Source of the DNA: an uncultured cyanobacterium
GTDB lineage: Bacteria > Cyanobacteriota > Cyanobacteriia > Cyanobacteriales > FACHB-T130
Direction of reading: 5' to 3'
NCBI GenBank assembly: GCA_936920195.1
Contig: CAKZHE010000218.1
Span: 1-50,907, forward strand
DNA: 50,907 bases
Below the pieces are notes generated by a model that saw only the letters and a list, made by a program, of their open reading frames with translations, searched no databases and was not told the origin of the DNA. The position numbers and the translations under genes were made by a program. Of this stretch, positions 18,189-25,946 are shown in pieces. The stretch's first letter is position 1. Each line of letters begins with the position of its first letter.

Positions 18189-18510
18189 CTTTACATTAAG
18201 ATAGAAATGACACATTGACCTCGAAAGGTGGGTGAAACTCCCAGTAGTGGGACGCTGTAGTTAAAAGGCAGCTAGCCGAAATGGTTAGTTCGGTACTTCG
18301 GTACTCTACCTCTAGCCCCTACAAGCAAAGCCGTCCGAGCGAGTGAATCAAGCCATACCAAAAAAGTAGACCCAATGGTGGTAACACCGGAGGGAGTAGT
18401 GGCAATTGGCATCGCCAAGGGAGTAGGAGTGGTGTCCTAGTTCGTACACAGTGGTTTTCCATGAGTGCCTTCCTGAAGAATCCCCGTGCCTTTTCTCAGG
18501 GGAGTGTCAA
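18189..18510 (+). ncRNA. candidate orphan omega-RNA / IS200-IS605-type right end, no tnpB
   Basis: A 320-bp gene-free, GC-balanced, structure-rich region. It ends at 18476-18510 with a tail whose ends (aagaatccccgt and gggagtgtcaa) match a 35-bp segment at 40775-40809. This arrangement resembles the right end of IS200/IS605 elements, where the RNA guide scaffold of TnpB is encoded. Internal pairs such as cggtacttcggtac and gggagtag/ctaggacacc-like segments suggest folding. No reading frame resembling TnpB or TnpA survives on either side. The omega-RNA call is inference from the shared terminus and architecture. Confidence 0.4.
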
Positions 18511-18546
18511 AAGATAAACTAAGAATAAATCTAAGGTAACTTCAGT

Positions 18547-18828
18547 ATGCCCGAATCAACCCAGCTTTCTCAACTTGCCAGTCTGAAAGAATTCAGCAGT
18601 CTAGAATTGGCGCAAGCTTTGGCAGAAAGTTTAGCGATCGCTCCCCCAGACTGGCATCGGTTAAAATCGAATCGTTCGGCACGCGCCGCCGAGCAAGCCG
18701 CTGCCGCGCTGGTTTTCCTGTTGAAAGATCAACCCCAAGAAGCTCTATCTCGGTTTAGTACCACCGTTGGTTGGCTCGATCGATCCATCTCCGCGCCTCC
18801 TTGCGAACACCACGGACAACGCCATTAA
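18547..18828 (+). CDS. conserved cyanobacterial small protein, DUF6439-like
   Basis: 93 aa, helical. LASLKEFSSLELAQALAESL, then APPDWHRLKSNRSARAAEQA and the ending GWLDRSISAPPC match my recollection of DUF6439, a short cyanobacterial family of unknown function. The start is ATG at 18547. It begins 37 bp after the IS-like right end. No catalytic residues are evident. Confidence 0.7.
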   Translation: MPESTQLSQLASLKEFSSLELAQALAESLAIAPPDWHRLKSNRSARAAEQAAAALVFLLKDQPQEALSRFSTTVGWLDRSISAPPCEHHGQRH

Positions 18829-18903
18829 ACTCACCCAAGTCCTCGGTTAGGAACGTTGATTTAATCATATACTTATCAAGCTGAAACTTTAAGCCTGTTA
18901 AGT

Positions 18904-19338
18904 ATGGAAGATTATCAAGGCGCTTTCATAGAACGCCACACTGATACCGAAACACTATGCCAATCTGGTAGAAAAATCGCCGCCATGCACTTTGGTGGTA
19001 TAACCATCGAGTGTCTATTAAAAGCGATGATTTTTGCATCATTACCAAAGGGTGCTACTCAGGAATGGATGAATGACTCCAACAATCCTGGACATACGAT
19101 TACGAATCCAAAACATAGCTACCACGAAGCATTAAGACGGCATAATCGACTTAGATCGAGAATTGAAAGTTTTCCCACAGTCCGAAGATGGCTAGATGAA
19201 GTAGAAAATCCCATCAGCCAACATTTCATAGATATCCGCTATTCTGGCATTGATCCTGATGATACAAAATACAAACGCTGGTTAAACGCATATCAGCGTC
19301 TCAGAAAATGGTTGCAAAAGCAAGCAACTCAACTTTAA
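18904..19338 (+). CDS. HEPN-like domain protein, first gene of a candidate accessory operon
   Basis: 144 aa, all helical. CQSGRKIAAMHFGGITIECL plus a C-terminal DIRYSG and a long helix are the pattern of HEPN-type proteins. The catalytic RNase motif Rx4-6H of toxin HEPNs is not visible, so it may be a binding or non-nuclease member, or only HEPN-like. The stop is 11 bp before the next ATG, and the strong Shine-Dalgarno of the next gene (AGGGAGG) overlaps this stop, so the two genes are almost certainly co-transcribed. Composition is more AT-rich than flanking housekeeping genes. Confidence 0.65.
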   Translation: MEDYQGAFIERHTDTETLCQSGRKIAAMHFGGITIECLLKAMIFASLPKGATQEWMNDSNNPGHTITNPKHSYHEALRRHNRLRSRIESFPTVRRWLDEVENPISQHFIDIRYSGIDPDDTKYKRWLNAYQRLRKWLQKQATQL

Positions 19339-19345
19339 GGGAGGT
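19338..19345 (+). promoter_or_regulatory. strong ribosome-binding site fixing the ATPase start
   Basis: AAGGGAGG lies 4-5 bp upstream of the ATG at 19350 and overlaps the TAA of the HEPN-like gene. It decides against the longer frame beginning at 19308 inside the upstream gene. Confidence 0.8.
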
Positions 19346-19349
19346 TAAA

Positions 19350-22019
19350 ATGCAAGAAAACTGGCAAGTGCTGCTTAAGCGGGATATTACCAACAAATAT
19401 GTCCAGAATCCGCCCAAAGATTGGGTTGATGTTAATATTTCTACATCTGGCTTGTTGAATCTAACGATTGTCAGCGATCGCTTTATCGGTTTATCCATGC
19501 CCCAGCGCAAAGCTGAAATTTCTAGCTTACTTCAATCTCATCTTCCTCATTTATCTCCGGGATTTCTCTCCCTATATACCCTTCAAGAAGCCGAATCCCT
19601 CAATATTTCCCCACCCCAGGTTTCCAATCCAGTCTTAGTCAATACTTGGCAAGATTTAGCTATTCAAGCTGCAAATCCCCAAAATCAACCTCAACTACCC
19701 CAGCCAGAACTTAGCTTACCCAGAACAGTAACATTTTATTCCTTTAAAGGAGGAGTCGGACGCACTACCGCATTAACTCATGTGGCGGCAATTTTAGCCA
19801 TGCGGGGGCTTAAAATTGTAGCTGTTGATTTAGATTTAGAAGCACCTGGATTGAGTACAGCATTCAACCTCAAACCCCAACCAAAATATGGGATTGTTGA
19901 CTATTTTTATGAGCGTTCCTATTTGCCAGATGGAGTAAAACCGAGTATTTCAATTGCAGAAATATTTGGTGAAGTAAAATTCCCTAATGCCACCGGAAGA
20001 TTATTTGTGGTTCCGGCTGGTTTTCTCGATCTTGATTATATCTCTAAAGTTGACGATCTCCACGCTACTACTATTATTGATGGAAATAAAAGTCTTTGGT
20101 CTATTTTTAAAGAAGAAATCCAAGAACAATTAAAACCAGATATTCTCTTGGTTGACTCAAGAACTGGAATTAATCAATGGGGAGCGATATCATTAATCGA
20201 AGCCGCTGACGAAGCCATCATTTTTCTTTTCCCTAACGAACAAAACAAACAGGGAATAGAATTACTCTTGCAATCGCTTCAGAGCCTAAAAAGTCTATCA
20301 ATTAATTTTGTTTTTTCTCCAGTACCAGATCTTACCAAAACTGGCTTGTCGAAAGTAAAGAAAGTTTATAAATCTTTGCTTGAAAACATTAAAACATTCC
20401 CCAGTGAAAATGAAGACAACGACTTCGATAAATCTGAACTAGAAATACCAGAACCTTTGGTAGTGCCTTACCTACCAACAATTGCTTTAGCAGAAAACTA
20501 TCCTGTGCCAGCTTTACTAGATTATTATAATAAAATTGCTAACTTGATTGATGAAGAAACTGATGAACTCCAACGCAGAAATATTTTAACTAATTCAGAA
20601 AAACGTTGGCCAATCATTGAAAGTCTACAATTTCCTGAAGTAAATGCCGCTAATACAAAAAATTTGAGTTTACTATTTCAGCGCACCACTGATTTTGAAA
20701 AATTTTTAGACGATACAACCTGTTTGATAAGAGGAAGAAAAGGAACAGGGAAAACTGCACTATATTCCCTTTTCCTAAAACACAAAAGCGTTGCTCAAAA
20801 ACTAGCTCATGGACGCTTGGATAATACCACATTTTTGTCAGCACATGGCAGTTTTAAGGAAAGCCGTCCCTCTCGTGATGAATTCCAAACTATTCATGAG
20901 AATTTGCAAGAAAATAATGGATCGTGGGAATCTTTTTGGAGAGCTTATTTACTGCTAAGATGTTATCAAGAAGATTTATTTAAGTTCCCTAGAGATAATA
21001 AATTTAGCGAACTGAAAGAAATTATTAATAAGTTGTCTAAAGATAGATGGCAGTACGAATGTACCGAGGCTTTAATCGAATTATCTACTCGTTCTCATCT
21101 GCGACTTATAGTTAAAGATACCATAGATATCATAAATCAAAAAGCTCAAGATAATTCTCAAAAATTGTGGTTTCTTTACGATGATTTAGATGAGGATTTT
21201 CGGAAAGTAGGAGAACTAAGGCAGCAAGCTCTGGCTGGATTATTCCAATTAATTCAGTCTTGTGATGCTAATAGATTAAGGGCAATTAGGTTTAAAATCT
21301 TCTTAAGAGAAGATATCTGGAATCGTTTAATTTTTGACAATAGAAGTCATTTTAATGGTCGTGATATTCTCTTGCAATGGAATAAGATTGATTTTCTTCG
21401 TTTAGCATTACGCCAAGCAATGCAATCTAATACTTTCAAAAGTTTAGTTGACAGATTTTCTCCGATTGCTATTGAAAGTATTGATAAAGCCAGTGAAGAA
21501 GAAATTGACAAAGCTTTAGAATTGCTTTGGGGCAGTCGTCGCAGAATAGGTGATAAAGCTAAATATGTATCTAGATGGGTTTATGAACGATTAACAGACT
21601 CAAGCGGTACTACTTTTCCTAGAAGTTTAAGCATATTACTAGAAGGAGCGAAAGAGCAAGAATTAAGTTATAAAGGAAAATCATCAATTCAACCACCAAC
21701 CGATCGTTTACTGCGAAGTAAATCTTTAGAAGTTGGGTTGAAGAAAGCATCAGAAAAACGCTGTGAAGAAATTAAAGAAGAATATCCTGATTTGACTCAA
21801 TTTTTTGATTATCTTAAGGGAGAATCAGCTTTTTTAGAAAGACAACAACTGGAAGAAATATGGCATAAATCAGCTTATAATACAGAAGTAAACTTTGAGG
21901 AATTCGCTTCTTCTCTAGGCGAAATAGGCATTGTTGAATGGCGGAAAAAAGAACAACGCTATAAATTTGCGGACATATATGTGTATGGGTTTGAAATGGA
22001 TCGCAAAGGAGCAGTTTAG
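19350..22019 (+). CDS. BolA-like / MinD-ParA-like / Sll1717-type P-loop fusion ATPase
   Basis: 889 aa. Residues 1-90 contain LTIVSDRFIGLSMPQRK, a BolA-like VSDxFxG...R signature without the usual RHR. Residues 125-440 form a MinD/ParA-type NTPase with deviant Walker A FKGGVGRTTAL (about 132-142), VAVDLDLEAPGLS and VDSRTGINQWGA. The rest is a second P-loop ATPase with RGRKGTGKTALY (about 461-472) and a Walker B-like LWFLYDDLDEDF (about 604), as in the Sll1717 ATPase family, followed by helices. The combination suggests a large signalling or defence ATPase, but function is inferred. Its stop overlaps the stop of the convergent RsbW-like gene. AT-rich, with HIP1 octamers almost absent after the first 130 bp. 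Confidence 0.8.
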   Translation: MQENWQVLLKRDITNKYVQNPPKDWVDVNISTSGLLNLTIVSDRFIGLSMPQRKAEISSLLQSHLPHLSPGFLSLYTLQEAESLNISPPQVSNPVLVNTWQDLAIQAANPQNQPQLPQPELSLPRTVTFYSFKGGVGRTTALTHVAAILAMRGLKIVAVDLDLEAPGLSTAFNLKPQPKYGIVDYFYERSYLPDGVKPSISIAEIFGEVKFPNATGRLFVVPAGFLDLDYISKVDDLHATTIIDGNKSLWSIFKEEIQEQLKPDILLVDSRTGINQWGAISLIEAADEAIIFLFPNEQNKQGIELLLQSLQSLKSLSINFVFSPVPDLTKTGLSKVKKVYKSLLENIKTFPSENEDNDFDKSELEIPEPLVVPYLPTIALAENYPVPALLDYYNKIANLIDEETDELQRRNILTNSEKRWPIIESLQFPEVNAANTKNLSLLFQRTTDFEKFLDDTTCLIRGRKGTGKTALYSLFLKHKSVAQKLAHGRLDNTTFLSAHGSFKESRPSRDEFQTIHENLQENNGSWESFWRAYLLLRCYQEDLFKFPRDNKFSELKEIINKLSKDRWQYECTEALIELSTRSHLRLIVKDTIDIINQKAQDNSQKLWFLYDDLDEDFRKVGELRQQALAGLFQLIQSCDANRLRAIRFKIFLREDIWNRLIFDNRSHFNGRDILLQWNKIDFLRLALRQAMQSNTFKSLVDRFSPIAIESIDKASEEEIDKALELLWGSRRRIGDKAKYVSRWVYERLTDSSGTTFPRSLSILLEGAKEQELSYKGKSSIQPPTDRLLRSKSLEVGLKKASEKRCEEIKEEYPDLTQFFDYLKGESAFLERQQLEEIWHKSAYNTEVNFEEFASSLGEIGIVEWRKKEQRYKFADIYVYGFEMDRKGAV

Positions 22020-22471
22020 GACTTTATCCGTGGTTGCCGCCAAAAGCGGTGGTTTAATTGCTTGCAGAGTCGTAATTCTGTGCCTTGGGAATTCCAGTGA
22101 ACTTGGTCAAAAATTTGATGAAGGATGCACATACCCCTACCATTCTCTGCCTCATCTTGGGGGAGGGAAGCATAAGCGTCATCTGAGCAAATATGAGGTG
22201 GCGCAAAACCAGCCCCTTCATCGGAAATTTCCCACCAATATTGGTTGTCTTTCACCGAAAAGCGAACAACCACTGTCTTACTGGGATCGAGCTTATTGCC
22301 GTGTTTAGCAGCGTTGACTAATGCTTCTTGCAGCCCTAGTCGTAATTCCGCCTGCCATTGCGCCGGAATTTGGGCGAGGAGGATATCTAAAATTGGACAA
22401 AGATAGAGTGTGGAAGCGAAGCTAATCGTACCCCAGTTGCGTTCAAGCTGATGCGGTGAAATAGCAATCAC
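22016..22471 (-). CDS. RsbW-like ATP-binding anti-sigma regulatory kinase
   Basis: 151 aa. A GHKL/HATPase_c_2 protein: N box EALVNAAKHGN, G1 box DEGAGF and G2 box GRGMCIL are intact. Such proteins phosphorylate STAS-domain antagonists and/or bind sigma factors in partner-switching circuits. No STAS or PP2C gene is adjacent, so it is an orphan here; a STAS-domain protein and another kinase of this type lie at 32004-33426. The stop codon overlaps the ATPase stop (TTAG at 22016-22019). Confidence 0.88.
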   Translation of the reverse strand: MIAISPHQLERNWGTISFASTLYLCPILDILLAQIPAQWQAELRLGLQEALVNAAKHGNKLDPSKTVVVRFSVKDNQYWWEISDEGAGFAPPHICSDDAYASLPQDEAENGRGMCILHQIFDQVHWNSQGTELRLCKQLNHRFWRQPRIKS

Positions 22472-22731
22472 TTAAAAAACCTCTAGGTGTAATGTACTAA
22501 ACTGGAAACTCCGAGCGATGGATAATCGCGATTTTTCTAGCATCATTATTTTCTAAGCCGCAGTTTCGGCTGTTAATGCTGGAAGTAGTTTCTCCTTGGG
22601 CGATCGCAAGCTAAAATTACCCTGAAATTCGCATAGGAGAAACTAACCTTTCCGATGTATTAGCCGACTAAAAGCCAACTAACTAGCGGATAGGGGAGAG
22701 TAATTCCAAATTCTTACCTCTAGAGGAGTGG

Positions 22732-22758
22732 CTTTTGATTACCAAAAATAATCAAAAG
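22732..22758. repeat. hairpin in the 22472-22889 intergenic region
   Basis: Arms cttttgatta and taatcaaaag around a 7-nt loop. It lies in 418 bp of otherwise feature-free DNA between the RsbW-like gene and the membrane protein gene. No gene, tRNA or clear promoter was seen in that stretch. Its role is unknown; there is no U-tract after the stem. Confidence 0.4.
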
Positions 22759-22889
22759 GTTCACTTCTACTATTCTATCAAAACTTGCTAAAAACACCAA
22801 ATCTTTTTTTCTAATCTATTTACCCCACCTGCCCTTCCTAGCTGAAAAGCTTGTCAAACAAGGTTTTCAGCCTATCGGAGTCCCAGGCA

Positions 22890-24446
22890 CTAGGCATTTG
22901 GATTAGATGTGGAAGGTTCTGGCTTCTTGCCAGAATTGCGGACATTGATAATTTTGCCCAGCAAATCAAACCAAAAGGGCGCACCCATCGACATCGCGAT
23001 GCCGCTAACTATCCAACCAAAAAACCGTCTCAACCAGCCAAAAGAAAAGCCATAAATTTGCCAATGAGCGCTTTCTTCCTCTTGTTGCTTAATATTTTCT
23101 TCGCTTCTACCTAAAGGCAAGGAAACTCCGGCTAAACTATGATTAACATCCTGGCGAATACAATCTAACTGGGAATTTTGTTGTTCTGGACTGGCAGAAG
23201 TTGGACAATTAACTACCGTCTTACCTGCATTTTCTACAATGGCATTGCGGAGTGCCGAATCTTTTGACAGCCGATTAACTATATGAAAGGTATCAGCATT
23301 AGCCACAAAAGCAATCAAAAAGCCAATCACAAAAGCTACCCCTTTGGCATTGCGTTTATAAACGCCAGAGGCTCGCTCCATTGAGCGATCAAACCAGGTT
23401 TCAACCTCTTTTTGAAATTGATATAGTTCGTCTTCTGTTTTAGCAGCGTTTATTTGCGCTCTATTCGCCAAGGCTGACAGACTATTTTGAACTTGTTTCG
23501 GGAATTTACTGGAAATAAGGTGGATTTTTTGTTCTATCCCCTGATAAATTTTGTAAGCCGCAGTATTTTCATCACCCAGATCTTTTTTGATGTCTTCATA
23601 TACTTCATGGCTAGTATTTAGCATATTGATAATTTGGCTAATCCTAGGTTTCAATCTTTGCCCTACTTCATCTATATCGATAAAGACATTATCTTCCAAT
23701 TCCTTTAATTTATTCACAAACTTTTCTTGGGCAGTAGTTTCATTTTCTTGATTAAATTGACTGCTGGAATTCTCAATGAATTTATGCAATCCTTTTTGCA
23801 GCATCATCAAGGCATTTTTAATGCTGATTTTACGAGAATCAAAAAGGTTGAAAATATCATCAAAGCTGCTGCTCAATTCTTCAAGTCGATCGTTAAGTTG
23901 TTGGCGAGTTTCATCACAGATATCTGTTGTTTCATCAATTAGAGTTCTAATTTTAGCTTCGATTTCGTTGTCCTCTAGTTTTTTCAAATTTAATGAATTT
24001 AGATCGTGAGTGATTTCCGGGGTTTTGAGTTTTTCCATCAGAGTGCTGGCGAATGTTTCGGCAGGAATGTATGATGGAGCGCTGGTTCGATCTTTACCAT
24101 TCTCATCTTTCCCCAAATCATGTTTAGCTCCAGTTATTTTCCGGGAAATGCCGCCAATCAGCCAAGTAATTTGCCGAAAGAAAAGAGCTATGCCACCTTT
24201 AGCTTCTTGGTTAATATTTTTGATTAAGGGATTATTGTATAAATCATTAACAATGTTTTTTACGGATTCATCTTCGGGAGTACCTTCTCCACCCGTCAGG
24301 AGAATTTCTACCGATTTTTTTAAGTGGACGGCTCGCCATTGCAAGAGGGTGGTCAACAGTTCCTGGATTTCCGATGATAGCAAGCTGAGGATTAAGTAAA
24401 TAAAAATTAATCCGATGGCAATATCTAGAATGAGAGGGAAATTCAT
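22890..24446 (-). CDS. membrane protein with long cytoplasmic coiled-coil region, hypothetical
   Basis: 518 aa. An N-terminal transmembrane helix (about 6-28, IAIGLIFIYLILSLLSSEIQ) is followed by about 330 mostly charged residues predicted helical/coiled (for example LKKLEDNEIEAKIRTLIDET). Two further hydrophobic segments follow (about 372-392 and about 470-495), with the C-terminal motif GAPFWFDLLGKIINVRNSGK. The first helix plus GAPFWFDLL occur in a conserved but uncharacterised bacterial membrane family I recall without a name. No enzyme motif. Monocistronic, with 200 bp upstream. Confidence 0.8.
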   Translation of the reverse strand: MNFPLILDIAIGLIFIYLILSLLSSEIQELLTTLLQWRAVHLKKSVEILLTGGEGTPEDESVKNIVNDLYNNPLIKNINQEAKGGIALFFRQITWLIGGISRKITGAKHDLGKDENGKDRTSAPSYIPAETFASTLMEKLKTPEITHDLNSLNLKKLEDNEIEAKIRTLIDETTDICDETRQQLNDRLEELSSSFDDIFNLFDSRKISIKNALMMLQKGLHKFIENSSSQFNQENETTAQEKFVNKLKELEDNVFIDIDEVGQRLKPRISQIINMLNTSHEVYEDIKKDLGDENTAAYKIYQGIEQKIHLISSKFPKQVQNSLSALANRAQINAAKTEDELYQFQKEVETWFDRSMERASGVYKRNAKGVAFVIGFLIAFVANADTFHIVNRLSKDSALRNAIVENAGKTVVNCPTSASPEQQNSQLDCIRQDVNHSLAGVSLPLGRSEENIKQQEEESAHWQIYGFSFGWLRRFFGWIVSGIAMSMGAPFWFDLLGKIINVRNSGKKPEPSTSNPNA

Positions 24447-24577
24447 GATTTTGACTCCAATTAATAATGCTAGAGTAGAAAATTATGCAAAAATAACCGA
24501 CATTGCTAGTAGTGTAAGGGCTACCCGTTCAAGCGATCGCATCGCTTAAAATAAATTCAACTAGACCAGCAGGATTG

Positions 24578-24609
24578 CCCCACTGTAGCGGTACTCCGCT
24601 CAGTGTGGG
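24578..24609. repeat. imperfect hairpin upstream of the glycosyltransferase gene
   Basis: Stem formed by ccccactg-tagcgg and ccgct-cagtgtggg with small bulges. It lies 36 bp before the chosen ATG and resembles the short palindromic repeats common between genes in this window. Confidence 0.5.
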
Positions 24610-24644
24610 TAGTTGACACAATATATGCACCCTGGTTCGCTACG

Positions 24645-25931
24645 ATGGATCGTCAAACTTTTGCTGGGGGTGGGGCAAAAAACCGCCTTCGTTGGGGAGA
24701 AAACTGGACAGAAGTATGTTTGGGGCTAGGTTTGTTCCTAGCTGCTCTGGTGCTATTTGGGGCAAACTTGGGCAGTTTGCCGTTACAGACGGTTGAAGGT
24801 GCGATCGCTGAAACAGTAAATCAAATTTGGCAGGATGAAAATGGCTGGCAGGCATGGTGGCAACTGGGGAGAGAACCACCAACATTATTATCGCTGGCGA
24901 TCGCCTTTATTTACTCTCTTGCCGGAACCAGCCTATGGGCGATGCGCTTGCCCAGTGCATTGCTGGCAGCCTTATCAGTAACTCTAGTTTATGGGATGGG
25001 GCGAGAACTTTTTCCGACTCGACTGCCCGCCATTTTCGCCGCCGGAGTCTATTTAACCTTACTACCAATAGTGCAAGCCGGACGGTTAGCCACTTTAGAC
25101 AGTGCAATTTTGTGCTTTTGGACTTGGACAATTTACTGCCTGCTGCGATCGCGGCGGGATTTGCGCTGGGCGGTAGGTATTGGTATGGTTTTAGGATTAA
25201 TCTGCCTCACCAAAGTAGAATTTGGGTTATTATTAGGCGCGATCGCCCTAGTCTTTTTACTCTGGGATACTCCCCGGCTACTCACTTCCGGATATCTGTG
25301 GATGGGTTTCCTACTAGGTATTTTTCCCCTCGCCTTCTGGGAACGTTTGCCAATCCTCTATAGCTATCAGACACTGGTGAATTCCGGAATACTGCCCCCT
25401 TTTTGGCAACCCGCAGGTCAAGAGAGTAGTTCCCCTTGGTACTATCTATTAGAAATGGGTAAATATACTTGGCCTTGGGCAGTATTTTTCCCCCATAGCT
25501 GTCAACTAATTTGGGAAAATCGGCACTTCAGTTGGGCAAAATTGGCGATCGCTTGGACTATCATTTATCTCTGTGTCCTCTCCCTCTTACCCGCGAAATT
25601 ATCCTCCCATCTCCTGCCCATTTATCCCGCCCTCGGATTAATAGTCGGCGCTCAACTAGCTGAAGCTTGGGATTGGAGTTTGAGTCGCCCCTATCCCCGC
25701 ACTTGGATTTTGGGTTTGGGATGGTTGGGTTTAACAGGTTTATTTGGCAGTCTTTATTTTGGCTCTTTAGCTACCCCCATTGACTGGTATTGGCAAATAG
25801 TTCTAGCGTCAGCCGCTTTTACTTGTTTAATTGCTACCATGCTTTTAATCCAAAGAGACAAACAATTTATTTTGATTTTGCTCTGGGGTTCATATATTTC
25901 CCTGTTACTTTCTATTGCGGCTGTCCATTAA
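24645..25931 (+). CDS. PMT/ArnT-like family 39 membrane glycosyltransferase
   Basis: 428 aa from the ATG at 24645; a GTG 42 bp upstream would add 14 residues that fall in hairpin sequence. About ten hydrophobic helices. The acidic residues of the first extracytoplasmic loop, EGAIAETVNQ, and LRLPSALLAALSVTLVY-like segments are typical of the dolichyl/undecaprenyl-phosphate mannosyltransferase (PMT_2/ArnT) superfamily. It would transfer a sugar from a polyprenyl-phosphate donor at the membrane; acceptor unknown. The ClC gene starts 15 bp downstream, so they may be co-transcribed. Confidence 0.82.
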   Translation: MDRQTFAGGGAKNRLRWGENWTEVCLGLGLFLAALVLFGANLGSLPLQTVEGAIAETVNQIWQDENGWQAWWQLGREPPTLLSLAIAFIYSLAGTSLWAMRLPSALLAALSVTLVYGMGRELFPTRLPAIFAAGVYLTLLPIVQAGRLATLDSAILCFWTWTIYCLLRSRRDLRWAVGIGMVLGLICLTKVEFGLLLGAIALVFLLWDTPRLLTSGYLWMGFLLGIFPLAFWERLPILYSYQTLVNSGILPPFWQPAGQESSSPWYYLLEMGKYTWPWAVFFPHSCQLIWENRHFSWAKLAIAWTIIYLCVLSLLPAKLSSHLLPIYPALGLIVGAQLAEAWDWSLSRPYPRTWILGLGWLGLTGLFGSLYFGSLATPIDWYWQIVLASAAFTCLIATMLLIQRDKQFILILLWGSYISLLLSIAAVH

Positions 25932-25946
25932 AATCTAAGTTTTCTT

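Noticed and set aside
18187-18546. Group II intron 5' fragment or riboswitch
   Set aside because: The GTGGGTGAAACTCCC-like piece recalled these, but the terminus shared with the mini-element fits an IS200/IS605 right end better.
18904-19338. HEPN toxin with catalytic Rx4-6H
   Set aside because: The motif could not be located in the sequence, so only a HEPN-like fold is claimed, not RNase activity.
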